From Hypsibius dujardini (Eukaryota; Tardigrada; Eutardigrada; Parachela; Hypsibiidae): a stretch of 37,867 bases of DNA. The position numbers were made by a program, and so were the translations under genes. The stretch lies in assembly GCA_001579985.1 (NCBI GenBank), contig LRSR01005192.1, positions 1-37,867 on the forward strand. The letters are read 5' to 3'. Of this stretch, positions 1-10,975 are shown piece by piece; the stretch's first letter is position 1; the number at the start of each line of letters is the position of its first letter. The notes under the pieces were generated by a model. It saw only the letters and a list, made by a program, of their open reading frames with translations. It ran no database searches and had not been told where the DNA came from.

Positions 1-1387
1 TCACCCACCCTTCATTGTCTTAGATATTAAAATAATTACGTCTCTGCCATCAAAAGGGATCTCTAATTATTTATTCTTTAAAGTTCCTAGAAACTGAAAA
101 TACGCTTTAAGATGTGAAAACATTTGCGTTTGCGGACTAAAATAAATGAAACGTTTAACGTGTTTAATGCAACTGGAAACAATGAAACGAAGGTTTAAAA
201 TATCACAGTTGCAATTCATGAGTGCTCCTCCCAGCGGTTTTTACTGCCAAGATGACCCTTTTCGCCTTAAAAAAATATTATCAATAATAAATTCGGTTCT
301 AATCTGGATTTATAAAAAATTTGGTTCTAACAAAAATAATGTTGGACGTTAATGCCAACCTTTCCAAATGGTATAAAATGTAGATTAACGGAAATAAACA
401 TTATTCATGCACGACATATAAATATTAATAGTTTGTGTAGTTAAGAATTCACTTCTTAGGAGTAATAAATTGGAAGTGATGGGAACCGAAACTAAATGAA
501 GTTTTAAGCATTCTTTAGGGTCCCATTGTAATCGATCCAAGAATCCCATGTCTCTCTGTTTGTCTTTCTGTTTGTCTGCCGTTTATGATTTCTGGTACGA
601 CTATGTTTTTAAAAAATACAAGGACGTTATTTTATAAATGTGTTTCTTCCTTTGACCTTTTTTAAAAGTGAATACAGTAAACTGGAAACATTTATGTTTG
701 CTGCCGCTGATTAAGCTGTCCATGATTACACCACAACTTAAAAAACTGATTTAAAATGTGCATTCACCAAATCTTCTTAGAATATGCATCCCAGATGTCT
801 TGCAATACTTCGTTCTACTAATACAAAAATGTCTGGGGCAACGCCTAATGACTGGAATGATCAGTGATATGTGTGATTAATGATATAATTAATGACTGAT
901 TAATGATTACTTGTCCTATTATGTGCACCGTTTAGGAACTCCTAAAAGTTTGAAAAGTCCGATCTGCCTGAAAGTTATAACGTTTATTAAACATAATCTA
1001 ATAATTTGAGCAAGCGAAAAATGTTTTGTGTAACTGCTTTATGGATGAGTTTAGTTTTGTAAGACATTTTCCCAAGTAGCGCGAATCACTAAACGCATAC
1101 CAACTAAACGTGTGTAACCGTTTGATTTGATGCCCATTGTTTTGAACCGCATATTTTTTTCCGAGCTTCCAAAAGTTAAAAGACTAGGACCCAGGAATTG
1201 AGGAATTGGTAGACGGAACGGTTAGACATGCAGATTTCATCCCTCATATGCCTCCTACAGGCCTTGCAACTTGCTTGTTCATTCGTCAAGTTTGCGTCCC
1301 TGCTACTGTTGCAAGTGTTTGGATCCGTTGGATATAGTCCCATGCGAGCGTCTATTCTTCATGGGCTCCGTCTGAGTCCATTAGATA
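1..1387. other. gene-free flank
   Basis: AT-rich sequence in which I see no convincing exon. The 68-codon frame at 146-352 has no homology that I recognise and no supporting splice sites. A short run of TGTCTTTCTG-like words near 555-580 is the only simple-sequence tract. Confidence 0.5.
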
Positions 1388-1390
1388 CTG

Positions 1391-1506
1391 TAGCGACGCG
1401 ATTTTAAGGCGCAGAGAAAATTGCGCAATCTATATACATAGTCCCGGATGTGCGTACAAAACCACCTGCCCACTGAAATGCGCCTTAGTCTTCAATCAAG
1501 CAATTC
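1391..1506 (+). repeat. dispersed block shared with 28712-28824
   Basis: This stretch runs from TAGCGACGCGATTTTAAGG through a TATATACATA tract to CTTCAATCAAGCAA. It is clearly similar, in the same orientation, to 28712-28824, which has the same order: TAGCGACGCAATTCTAACG, TATATATGACC, CTTCAATCAAGCAA. The shared TATA-like tract and a CAGTCTTC-like motif about 50 bp later resemble a duplicated promoter, but the spacing is longer than the usual TATA-initiator distance. A transposon end or gene flank copied twice is equally possible. Confidence 0.5.
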
Positions 1507-1741
1507 ACCAACGGCCCACATGCATAGTGATCTTCACAAATCTTATTCATCACTTTCTTCGGCAAAGGACGCTTCGCTGAAACAACTAATCTCTAGAAAA
1601 GATTGTTCATTATCAAGATTTTTCTCGACATCATCCATACCTCATCAAAAATCAACGCATCAATTTCCTGACAAAAGCAGCAAACACTCAATCGAGAACC
1701 AAGTTATTCTTCATCGATCAATCAATGCATTAAACATAGCA

Positions 1742-2018
1742 ACTCACAACGTCGCATTCCTAGCTTTATGCCTTGGCACGCGGTAAACTAAATTAATTCG
1801 CTTCTTAATTGATTGACCCAGCCATTGGACGCGCTGAACCTGAGTTCGGCAATTAGAAGAGCTCGATCGCGGATGTCGCAATTCTGCACTTGGACACCCT
1901 CTGAACGCTCCTCCAAAAGGCATCCGCAAAGCTCCTTCTCCAGTTCCGGATACACGCATCTGCGGCCTTTTCGTTCAAGAATATTTTCAAGTCCATGCAC
2001 CACAACTTCCCTGCACAC
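1742..2018 (-). pseudogene. pogo/Tigger-like transposase fragment, CENP-B-type HTH
   Basis: Read on the minus strand, this encodes a stretch with the CENP-B/Tc5-type DNA-binding helix-turn-helix signature: RRCVYPELEKEL, then EERSEGVQV, IRDRALLIAELRF and SASNGWVNQ, followed in a different frame by KKRINLVYRVPRHKAR. Pogo, Tigger and Jerky-type transposases share the pattern 'R-x-x-x-x-P-x-L-E' followed by 'F-x-A-S-x-G-W-x-x-x-F-K-K-R'. The frame changes near 1800 just after NGW, and no DDE catalytic domain was seen beyond it, so this is a decayed fragment. Its downstream sequence (1560-1740) keeps no long frame. The family assignment rests on motif recognition only. Confidence 0.55.
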
Positions 2019-2159
2019 TGATGAAGAAAAATTCCATTCTTTCCCAGAGCATGCAAGAGATCAATCAACCAAAAAAGCAAGCACTTACGTTAGCTACCGG
2101 TGGAGGGTAACCTCTCCGACTTTCCCCGTTCTGGCAAATTTTCGCCGAGACAATCCATG

Positions 2160-2570
2160 AGGCATAGACGAGCGCTCCAAAATTGTATTTCTTCCGTTTT
2201 CGGTAAAAAAATTCGGCCTTTGGGCATTTTAAAAAGAAACGATAGATTTTTAACGGTAAATATTTGACATAAAATATCTAGAGCAATTCAAATGGAGTGG
2301 TGGGCAAAACATCCCGGGGGCGTGGCTAAAAGTGCGCTTTAGAATTGCGTTGCTACAGAACTATCCTATTAAAATGAATTATTACATATATTTGCAGTAC
2401 ATTTTTGAAACCTAAAACATAACGGCGGAACAGGGCGACATCAAGGCCAAACACTAGCACTCATGCAGTAAATATACGCAAGGCGACAACGAGACAAGGT
2501 ATTCGTTTCAATGCCTGATCGTTTGGTCATCTCAAAACATTTGCGACTGACAAGAGGTATGACTATGGCT
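2160..2570. other. no gene seen
   Basis: Mixed-composition sequence between the transposase fragment and the TAAGTATA array. No open frame with splice signals was seen. Confidence 0.4.
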
Positions 2571-2574
2571 AGTT

Positions 2575-3072
2575 AGCCATAAGCGTAAGTGTAGGCCTAA
2601 ACTATAGGCTATAAGTACAATGGGAGTTAGGAAAAGTTGGGGCCATTCATCAGTCTAAGTGTCAAATACAAGTATACGGTAAGTGAGGAGAGGTGGGACC
2701 AACTAGCCATATGCTCATATGCGTGCAAAGCATGAGTAAAATATAAGTGGAAGAGGTTGGTGCTAGGCATATTTTTAAGTATAATGTATAAATACGAATA
2801 GGGGAAGATGAGGGCCAACTAGCTAAAGGCATAAGTATAAGTATAAAGAATAAAGTGTAATAAAAATAGGGAGAGGTTGGTGCTAAGAGTTTCCATAAGT
2901 ATAAAGTATAAGTATATCGGGAGTGGGGGAGATTGGGGCCAACTAGATATATGCATAAGTTGAAGTTTAAGTATAAAGTATAAGTGTAAGGGAAGTGAGA
3001 ATAGCTGGGGGCTAACTAGTACTAAGTATGAGTGTAAGTATAATAAAGTATGAGCATGTAAGTATGGGTATG
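2575..3072. repeat. degenerate tandem array built on TAAGTATAAG words
   Basis: About seven degenerate units of roughly 60-70 bp. Each has a purine-rich head (GGGAGAGGTTGG or similar), the phrase GGCCAACTAG, and a tail of TAAGTATAAAGTATAAGT words. Minus-strand frames across it give Tyr/Leu-rich translations that come only from the repeat. The same word family returns at 4910-5035 and 8245-8262. Confidence 0.75.
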
Positions 3073-4900
3073 AGGAAGGCTGAGAAACGTGTGTGTTACA
3101 CTCATCATACCGCATGCCGGCCAGGCATATTACGCGTGTACCGAAACTGAACCCTACTTTCGAATAAAGCGTCGTCCCATAATTAGCCAATCTCTTTTTC
3201 TTCACAGACTCAGGGCATGTTTCAACAACGGGCATTCCTCTTGTGTGGCTAGGCTTTCGTCGCTATCACTGGTTATAGTACGCTGAAATCAACAGTTACA
3301 TCTTTTATCAAGCTTTTCGATTTTCAAAGTTCAAATTTAAATTTTTATTGACACATATCGATTTTCAAACTTTTATTTTAAATTTAAACTGACAAAACAA
3401 TTTCAAAAAACCCATGGGCACAATCGCGTACGAATTTTATTCTGCCAAAAAAACCGATCCCCGAATAATCGATGCCATTCGAAGCCTATAATTTCGGATT
3501 CGACTCTTTCGCGTGAAATTTGTGTTTCAGTAGGCTCTTACATTTTAAATTCCAGATTTCAAGTTTTCCGTTTGGGGGCATTATTTTACTCCTTTTTTGC
3601 CATACTAACCCGTTGATTTTCTTAAACATCGGCACTCGACCCATTCTGCACCCGGAGCAGCACTTCGTATTTAGCCACTTACCCCGCTACTTGGCCGTTG
3701 ACCAACAAAGCCTTCACAAAAACTTCTCCCACCCAATCCAGCGAACTCAACACGGATCGCCAGGCATTTTTCATTCCATCATACAGTTCTGGGTGAATAA
3801 TTGCCCCTATGCACATAATGCTATTGAAAATCGGACAACATCGAGTAAATTTAAAATACATTGTGTCTTAAATAACAATCAATTTCAGGCAGCTTAATTG
3901 TTGAAATTATAGAATTCGCATGTAGTCAAAACCTGGCCTTGGCTTTCGACGGTATTTTATTCTACCATTTTAAATTAGTAACCCTTGAAATATTCTAATA
4001 TTTTATTATTTTTTAATATGACTTGGATCACTAATTCGAGAAAATCGACATTTCATAAGCGCCCAAATGGAGTTTCCAAACCAGCCGAGTGAAAAACCAC
4101 GTAACGAACATCATTCTGTAGTTAGAAATGAAATTGATGGGCACGAAATTGGAAGATCAATAGCGTCGCTAAAATCAATTAATAATTAATTAAAAACAAC
4201 GGGTGTTGAATTTTGAAAGCTAAATCCATATAATCAGTCAAACTTAACGCATGGCGAAATAAAATTCCCATGTGATGTCAAAATAAAAAAGGTATTTATT
4301 AAATTTATAATTAAACCCCAAATGACATCCGTCATCTCGAAAAATTTTAATTGAATATAACAATGGTTGACCGCAGCATTTTATTATCTATTAAATATTT
4401 CTTCCTGTCAGTACCGTATTAAAATACTTTAATATACTAATTAAAATTCAAAGGGCTAAACGCCTAAAATCCGGGTTTTGTATTTCAATATCAATATAGT
4501 TAGGAATGCCCGCGCTGCATTTTATAAATGTGAAATATAAATGCGAAACCAGGCGGTACAGCTGTTCTGCGAATTAAATGATGCTGAAATGGGTACTGTT
4601 ACAGATTTTTTAAATTCTTTCAAACTGGTAGTTCGAGGTCTGTGTGGGTAAAAAATTTTCATTTCTTGTATTTTAGTGCAGTAAATTAAATCCAATAGTT
4701 CGAGAGCGTGTGAATCGATCGTTATTAATCAAACAATCAATTGATGCAGTCTACGAATATACAACAGTGCGCTTGGAACTTAGGATTTTTTTTCGCCAAG
4801 ACTAGGGCTCGCCGGCACATGAAAATTTTCCTAAAATCTTAATAATTCACATAATATTTTTAGAAAAAAATTCGGGCTGATCGGCGTGTGCGCTTCCGTT
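3073..4900. other. AT-rich gene-free stretch
   Basis: The start (3080-3200) resembles 5045-5125, sharing a CGTCGTCCCATAATTAGCC-like phrase, so it belongs to the TAAGTATA repeat family. Around 3310-3400 is a patch of AATTTAAATTT words. The rest (3900-4900) is AT-rich and I see no supported exon. Confidence 0.4.
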
Positions 4901-4907
4901 TCGACCC

Positions 4908-5125
4908 CTTGTAAGTATATAAGTATAAGTATATTTCAGGCAGGGTGTGTGTAGACACACCTGCTACTGCTATAAGTATAAGTATAAGTATTAGTCTGGT
5001 AGGGTGGGTACAGACGCACCAACTAAAGTTATAAGTAAACCGCCATGATGAGCATAGGTAGCCCAAGGCATGCATGTGTGACAGAACTGACCGCTGATTT
5101 TCTAATACGCGTCGTTCCATAACTG
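4908..5125. repeat. second copy of the TAAGTATA repeat family
   Basis: TAAGTATAAGTATA tracts at 4915-4935 and 4973-4990 are followed by GGTAGGGTGGG-type purine tracts and then, at 5100-5125, CGCGTCGTTCCATAACTGGC, which matches the end of the 2575-3200 array. This supports a dispersed element rather than isolated microsatellites. Confidence 0.55.
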
Positions 5126-5689
5126 GCCAAAGCTCCCTTTAGTAAATAACACTTTTAGTTTAGTTTTAGTAGAAAATAGCCGAATAATTTTAGTTGTGTT
5201 TTTAAGTTTTTTGCAATTAATTTTTTTATTACTAAACATTCAGTTGAGCTTTTTAGTCAAATAAAAAACTGAAGTCCCGAAACTAACTACTACTAAGAGT
5301 TTTAGTTTAGTCTTACTTACTTTTTTCACGCACACGACGCCGCACGGCACGCCACAGGCAAAAGGAACAAAATTTAAATTTATCGCGTCTCTGTGCATTT
5401 ATTTCTCCTTACGACACCCACATACCCAGTCACACAAGTCAGACAAGTTTGATCAATCAATCAATCGACTGTTTGTAAAGTAAATTGTGGTCAGTCAAGC
5501 AGTCAGTCGACGGCGTAGACTGGTAACTGAACGTCTATTCCCCAAAAGTTTCATTAATTGATTTGAAAAAGATTTTCAGGCTCAGCCAGCGAAATAATTT
5601 TTTATATTCGTTGCATGAATGGGTCTTTGAGAAAAAAATAATATGAAATTGTTTTGAAATCTACATCTGAAAATCTTCCCAAGTAAGTA
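5126..5689. other. TTTTAGTTTAGT-rich stretch, no gene
   Basis: 5130-5320 is dominated by shuffled TTTTAGTTT/AACTAAAA words, a family seen again near 21250-21430, 32850-32900 and 36230-36360. The rest up to the start of the duplicated arm is unremarkable. Confidence 0.5.
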
Positions 5690-7215
5690 CGGTGAAATAC
5701 CATTTGTTTCATGGACAGGCAGCATACATATTTTTCTCAATACCTTTTGAGCGAACTGGGCATGTATTGCACATATTGCTCGTATTATGTTCTCAATCTA
5801 TTTCCCATGGCAACGGCGACATTTATTGATGTTATAGAAAGGGAGAAAAGTCGAAATTGAAAATGATTGATAACTATTCATAAAGTAGAAGTGCTTTATT
5901 ATTATTATCAATAATTTTATCGTTATACAAAGGTATGAGTTTTAAACTTCAGCTTTTAATTAGTTCTACTGGAGTTTACGTTTTGTATTAATATTTATAA
6001 CCCTAACCATCCTAAACTAGTTCCGCCATAAGCTAATTTTTCGGTGACATATTTAACAATTCCCGTTTCGCATAAACTGTGGCTTGTAATATCAAATATA
6101 TTTTAAGACAACGCTAAAATGATTGAATTATATTAAACTAATATATTTTTGTTATAGGGAGATCAAACATCAGCAATCACACTGGCTTCAGCTTATTTTT
6201 TTCAGATTATTCAGTTTGCACATGCGTCATTTACACAGTCCTCATATCCAATCATTACAGATGTTTAAATTACTAGTAACTAATTTAGTTAGTAAGTTAA
6301 TCTACCCTATTAAACGTATTCTGCTGCCACAGCTAATTACTTATATGTAATTCTGATGTGTGTGCTATTTACTATTATTTCTATATTTAAACATTCTACT
6401 ATATAATAATGTGTTTTACTAGTTCTAGAGACAGTTGTACTTCGTCTTCTCTTTCTTCCAGTTTACTTCTCTGCCTATCTTTACTTTAAGTCTAATAAAC
6501 TTGTTTACTACCCCAACTTCCGGTTGGGAGACCTAACTACATTTTAAATATGTAGGTACGGGGGTACACGTAGTAGCGTTAAAACAACACTTATCACGCT
6601 TTCCAATGCTGTGTGATCTGTTTTGCAGGTATTCCCATCCGCCGTGTGCTTGACGACATCTCGGGCTTCTTGCAGTGGGCCACAAACATCACGTACTTGG
6701 GAAAGTTGACCCCCGCATCCCTGGTGCCCATCCGTCACGTTTTGCGTCCTCTGCCATCAACATCCGTTTTGCCGTCGTCCCTACGGCATCTGACTCTGCG
6801 TCCACCGGTCGAAGAAGCAGCTTTTGACTGGCATCTTCCCCGAGCCGGAACCGTGCCAGCAGAGAATTTCCGGGCGATACAAATTCATAGTATGTATTTT
6901 TTTTATCAGGTTGTAATCAAGGTGTATTTTTTTGTTATTTGTTACGTTATACTTTTCAAATTCATTTTCGTTGTTTGGGGGTGTTAAAAAACCTCCAGAA
7001 CGCATTCTTTTATTTGTGATTGCGAGCCTGATGCATGACAAGTTTGCTTTCTATCGCCGAACTTCCTCTCAAGTTTGAGCTAAATTTTTGCTTTTGCTTT
7101 TTTTCGGTTATTGTGTTTCTGGTCTGCTTTTGAGTAAGTTTCTTTGTTTCGGTCGTTCCTTTTTAGCATCTTGAACTCTTTTGTTTTCTGAAGCCGTCTG
7201 TTGGTCAGTCCACCA
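5690..7215 (+). repeat. left arm of inverted duplication, segment S1
   Basis: This matches the reverse complement of 19135-20342 over nearly its whole length, including the intron and last exon of gene A. Shared landmarks include the GAACTGGGCATGTATTGCAC region, the AACCCTAACCATCCTAAACT region and the exon starting GTATTCCCATCCGCCG. Homology stops sharply at about 5690/20342, just inside the intron before the last gene A exon, so the earlier gene A exons are absent from this arm. Confidence 0.85.
6629..6870 (+). pseudogene. A': orphan copy of the last exon of gene A
   Basis: The exon begins after TTTTGCAG and reads GIPIRRVLDDISGFLQ-WATNITYLGK, matching the last exon of gene A (19720-19521, minus). 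At GGGAAAGTTG the copy has one A fewer than the right copy (GGGAAAAGTTG), so the frame shifts after YLGK and reads on as LTPASLVPIRHV instead of VDPRIPGAHPSR. The upstream gene A exons are missing on this side. It is best read as a dead 3' fragment left by the duplication. If the short form were the ancestral one, the shift would lie in the other copy instead, but the right copy joins in phase to its upstream exon and ends at a stop. Confidence 0.7.
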
Positions 7216-7954
7216 AAACGCAATGTAGTTTGCGTGCCATCCCTTTAATACGCGTAGTCGAATCACTGCTTTTTGTGCTTTACTTTTCACCCCACGTGTC
7301 TGAGGACAATTACACCATACCACGGGCGTTTGTAGTACAGTACCTGCAATCAGCTGTATGGCCATTTCTTCCATTATTTAACTAGTTTATGCGAGTAGCT
7401 CTGTGTGCAGGGTGTTCAAGCTTTTTTTATTAATATTATTCAAGCTTTTTTTATTATTATTATTATTATTCAAGCTTTTTTTTTCGCTTTTTTTCGCGTA
7501 ATTTTTTTATTTTACGATGCTTTATTTCACGGTTACGTCTTCCCATTCTCTCCGGTGAATTAAATACTCTTGTCAGCAGAATATGAAATCATCTCCCTTT
7601 GCCACCGGAAGCTTATTTAACTTTTGATTCCTTTGAGAACAGCTTGGAGTCAGTGCAGTAGACCCAACTTTCCTGCGTGAAAGAGTATTTGCCTGATCGC
7701 TATTTGTCTTTTTTTGCCTAAATATACAGTGCTTACTAGTACCGGTTTTCATTTTCCCGTTTTCACCCGTCCTATTTCCCTTATTATTATTTTTTTTTAC
7801 TGATTGCTAATGTCTTCTTTGGTGGGGTTTTCTATTTGAGAAAGTGTCGCTGCTTCGAGCGGAGAGTTATTTCCGGTGCAATGCGACGTTAAGCAATTAA
7901 CCCAACCAAAAGAGTGAAAGCTGCGATGCGCAATGCGTAATCTGTGTTGCGCAT
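7216..7954. other. no gene; ATT microsatellite
   Basis: T-rich sequence with a CAAGCTTTTTTTATTATT repeat at about 7425-7500. No supported exon. Confidence 0.45.
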
Positions 7955-8085
7955 TGTAATCTTGTGGCCAACTATTTCCACCTCAAATTAAAGGCCTTTT
8001 TGTGTAGCCTGTAGCCTTGTGGTAACAAATTGCGTCTTGACAAATCGAACGTCCAATTTTTCTGACCAAACGTGTATGTATACAT
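7955..8085. mobile_element. half of a MITE related to 10465-10705
   Basis: ATCTTGTGGCCAACTATTTC through GTCCAATTTTTCTGACCAAA matches the right half of the hairpin MITE at 10465-10705. The other inverted repeat is not visible, so this is a solo end. Confidence 0.55.
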
Positions 8086-8099
8086 GTACGCCCAGTGTA

Positions 8100-8226
8100 T
8101 AGAGTTTTCGCAAACGGTATATCTCATGGTATAGCGGTATAGTATAGAATACTCTCTCTGAACCCAATTCATTTTTCTATCCTGTACGGCTATACCGTGA
8201 GATATACCGTTTGCGAAAACTCTCTT
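8100..8226. mobile_element. short near-perfect palindromic element
   Basis: TAGAGTTTTCGCAAACGGTA at 8100 is mirrored by TACCGTTTGCGAAAACTCTC ending near 8224. The arms continue through ATATCTCATGGTATAGC and its complement, leaving a loop of about 50 bp. The arms are about 36 bp with few mismatches, typical of a very small MITE. Confidence 0.6.
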
Positions 8227-8339
8227 ATGTAATCGCGTTTATGTATAAGTATAAGTATACAGATACATGTACGCCGCCAAATGGCAGCCAAACTAGTTGG
8301 TACACAATACAATCGATGAGCCATCAGAGCGCAAAACAC

Positions 8340-8530
8340 GCAGACCAGCTGATTTGCCTGCGGAGCCAAGCCTTCATTGTGAAGTACCAGTGTCGGATTG
8401 GTCGATGCGCTGCGGAGGCACGGCGATACGTTAGTCAGTTCCAAAGCGTCACCTGTCAGACCGGACGCAAATGCGTGCCAATATTGCATTAGGACGTTCT
8501 TACCGAGCGTTAATCATTATTCCATTCTGC
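8340..8530 (+). repeat. third copy of the duplicated segment S2
   Basis: The stretch around CTTCATTGTGAAGTACC, GTCGGATTGGTCGATGCG and CATTAGGACGTTCTTACC is homologous to 17640-17800 (reverse complement) and to 25770-26090 (same orientation). Open frames run across it, but they do not stay in phase with each other between copies, so I do not call a gene. Confidence 0.6.
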
Positions 8531-8776
8531 AGAATGGGATAATCTTGTATTTGAGTGTATTCATCTTAAAAGTAACCACCTAAACTGCAACCAAAACAAC
8601 ACCGAGCCACGAACCAACTAACTCATACCTATTCAATAAAGAAACCCCTCTATCGATGGAGCGCTACTCTGATTATAGACACATACAATGTACCAGAAAA
8701 ATATAGCTAAAACAATCCATCAATCAACTGATCGACACCACACAAAAGCAACCAGTCAGACTCTATCCCAACTAAC

Positions 8777-8872
8777 CTCGAACAACGTCGCCGTCAGATC
8801 TTCCATATCCAAACTGACACGATCCCTGTATGCTACCATTTTTGCGGATGCATCCTCATCGGCCAACAACTG
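8777..8872 (-). CDS. exon of a Sec2/Rabin8 (RAB3IP)-like Rab exchange factor
   Basis: This is a 96-bp phase-0 exon of 32 codons on the minus strand, ending at a GTTAGT donor (8776-8771). The translation runs QLLADEDASAKMV-AYRDRVSLD-MEDLTATLFE. The tail MEDLTATLFE matches the Sec2p domain hallmark 'ELEELTASLFEEAH', the coiled coil by which Rabin8/RAB3IP-type proteins exchange nucleotide on Rab8/Sec4. The acceptor side (CTGAGAG then CAG) is weak, and the frame upstream meets a TGA at once, as expected if the intron ends there. The next Sec2 exon (EAHKMV) was not found downstream, so this may be an isolated fragment or a gene with long introns. Confidence 0.4.
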
Positions 8873-9119
8873 CTCTCAGAATCCCGCCACCTGATTGTAC
8901 CGGACAGAGGAGGATGACTGCTGCTGCTCGAACGTGGAGCTGATCATTGAATGGGTCAAGGCCGACTTATGAGCAGGTCTTCCCAATTTACTTGACTTAC
9001 AAAATGCAATCCCAACATACTCTCGAAATGAATTCTCGTTGCCAGTTGAAGTACAATAAATGATGCAGCATCCGGAAACTTCATATTTGATCAAAAGGAT
9101 AGTCTCATTTGGCGGATAA

Positions 9120-9363
9120 TGACGTCTTCTTCTCTAGCAAGGAAACGACATCCACATCATCCGTACCGTCGGCAGTGTCCCCCGGGACGGCGTCATTGTC
9201 CGTTTCGGAGGGCAAAGCTGCTGCTGATGATACGGTGGGGCTGTTACCACTGGCGAAATGATTGGCTTCCATCAGAGTCAGGGCTTTTTATTCCAACTGC
9301 ACTGGAGCGCCCATGCAGCATCCGTCTGAGTCGCTCGAACTGTGCCTTTAGAAGGATACTTTT
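9120..9363 (-). CDS. possible acidic/Ser-rich upstream part of the Sec2-like gene
   Basis: On the minus strand one frame reads FERLRRMLHGRSSAVGIK and then SPDSDGSQSF. A second overlapping frame reads MEANHFASGNSPTVSSA, then SETDNDAVPGDTADGTDD and DVVSLLEKKTS. The second frame has the composition of a disordered acidic protein segment and lies just upstream of the 8777-8872 exon on the same strand. The two frames overlap near 9260, so either one is spurious or there is a frame change. No homology recognised. Confidence 0.25.
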
Positions 9364-9379
9364 TGAGAAGGATCCATGA

Positions 9380-9998
9380 CAAGAAAAATTCTCATCCTCA
9401 AGGATTCTCTCAGGATTCTTCTCTCAAGATTCCAACATCGAAATGAAAATAGAATACAGAAGGAGGTGGTTTTTATTGCAATTTTCAGCGTGTCAGCTAT
9501 TTCCGTTGTGGTTTTCTTTGACAACCAAAGGCTTAATGGACAAAGCTAAAGCCAATTTGTGGCTGTAGTCCAGCAGCAAAGTCAGAGTTTGAAAAAATAT
9601 TTCATTTTCTGCTTGTGTGATCGATTGGTTTATTCAATGGTCTATTGGATACACAGAGCATGAAATAACGTTGAATATTAGGAATAACGTTGATTATTCA
9701 GAAAAAAAAGTGGTTCTTGAAAACCCAAAAGTGGAACATTAAAAAGCCCAAATCCGAGGAGTTTTGCGATTGAGTCTCGATATTAGGCAAATTTCTGCCG
9801 TTTTGCTCTGGGGATGTGGGAACTCATGAATTGTACGATAAAGCCAATGTGATTGTCACAGAATTCGAAGGAGACAAGTGCACGTGGCAACCCCAGAAGG
9901 CAATCAAAACCACGTGTACACTGTACTTGCCAGCGGGGTAGGTTACTTGGGAAAATTTTTATTGTGAACCAATCACCTGATTGCACCACTTTCCCATT
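9380..9998. other. no gene seen
   Basis: Short frames on both strands without splice support. Confidence 0.35.
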
Positions 9999-10006
9999 GT
10001 TTTTAC

Positions 10007-10313
10007 TAGTGTTGTTTAAATATCCTCTCCGAATTTAAATAAAAGTAAAAATATATTTAAATTGCCTGGCGAATCGTATTTAAATAGACTTCCGGGATAT
10101 TTAAAAGAAAAAAGACCAATTTTAGCCATTTAAAATATGAATTTGAATTAAAATTGCTTATGATTTAATTTTTTTGGCCCAATTTAATTTAAATTAAAAA
10201 TCGGCACGTTTTCTACCTTGATTTTAAATAAAAATGAAATCGATTTTATTTAAAATGAAAAGGCCGTTTTTGCCCATTCTAAATATTATTTTAATTAAAT
10301 TAAAACAACGCTA
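10007..10313. mobile_element. hAT-type MITE with 8-bp target duplication
   Basis: The element starts TAGTGTTGTTTAAAT and ends TTAAAACAACGCTA, an imperfect inverted terminal repeat of the hAT 'TAGNG' type. It is flanked by a perfect 8-bp direct repeat GTTTTTAC (9999-10006 and 10314-10321), the hAT target-site length. The 307-bp interior has no coding capacity and consists largely of shuffled TTTAAAT/AATTTAAAT words on both sides, which could act as subterminal transposase-binding repeats. Confidence 0.85.
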
Positions 10314-10464
10314 GTTTTTACGTCCATTTTTTTACTCGTTCTTCGCGATCTTCCGTTCTTAAACTGTTTATATTTTATTTTTCATTTGGAAGTTAACGCA
10401 GCCGAAAAAAATTGGATTTCGAAAGTTGGACATTAAAAATGTCATATTTTATACACTGTGGATA

Positions 10465-10705
10465 CTTACACCTTTAGCCAGAATAATCGGGACGCTCGAT
10501 TTATCAAGAAGCAATTTGTTACCACAAGCCTGCAGGCTATACAAAAATCTGCAGTGTGCAGCATTTCATGATTGCACATGTGGTCTTGTGGCCAGCTATT
10601 TCCGTCTCAAATCAAAGCACTTTTTTGTATAGCCTGCAGCCTTGTGGTCACGAATTGCCTCTTGAGAAATTGAGCGTCCCGATTTTTCTGGCCAAAGGTG
10701 TGTAT
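10465..10705. mobile_element. hairpin MITE, about 240 bp
   Basis: The left arm ACACCTTTAGCCAGAATAAT is repeated inverted at the right end (ATTTTTCTGGCCAAAGGTGT). The arms continue for about 80 bp through CGGGACGCTCGATTT and CCTGCAGGCTATACAAAAA. No coding content. A solo half-copy lies at 7955-8085. Confidence 0.7.
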
Positions 10706-10975
10706 CAAGCTCGAGCGTTGCCAAAAATGTAAGTCTGAAAGCTTTAGGGACTGCAAACAGCTTTTTATTTTCCTTCTTCATTTCTGCCTTCTTTTTCTTC
10801 AGATTACCTCCTTTTCAGACCGCATTTGCCAGCCCACGGCGGGTGTGCCTATCATTTCAAAAGTCAAAAGTCCAACCGTTCACGGGCATAAATTTCATGT
10901 TTATATTCGAGTGAAGAGTTTTGGTCGGTGAAGAAAGCGCGCACATTTCCATCTCTCATTTTTCTCGTGTTTTAG

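Noticed and set aside
2627-3235. Tyr/Leu-rich minus-strand frames (YLYFIL, LYLHSYL)
   Set aside because: They come from the TAAGTATA tandem array; no splice sites or domains.
3683-3774. Minus-strand stretch MKNAWRSVLSSLDWVGEVFV before a GTAAGT donor, faintly globin-like
   Set aside because: The similarity is limited to an AW-x-x-V and VGEVFV pattern, the splice position does not match the usual globin B12.2 intron, and no further exons were found.
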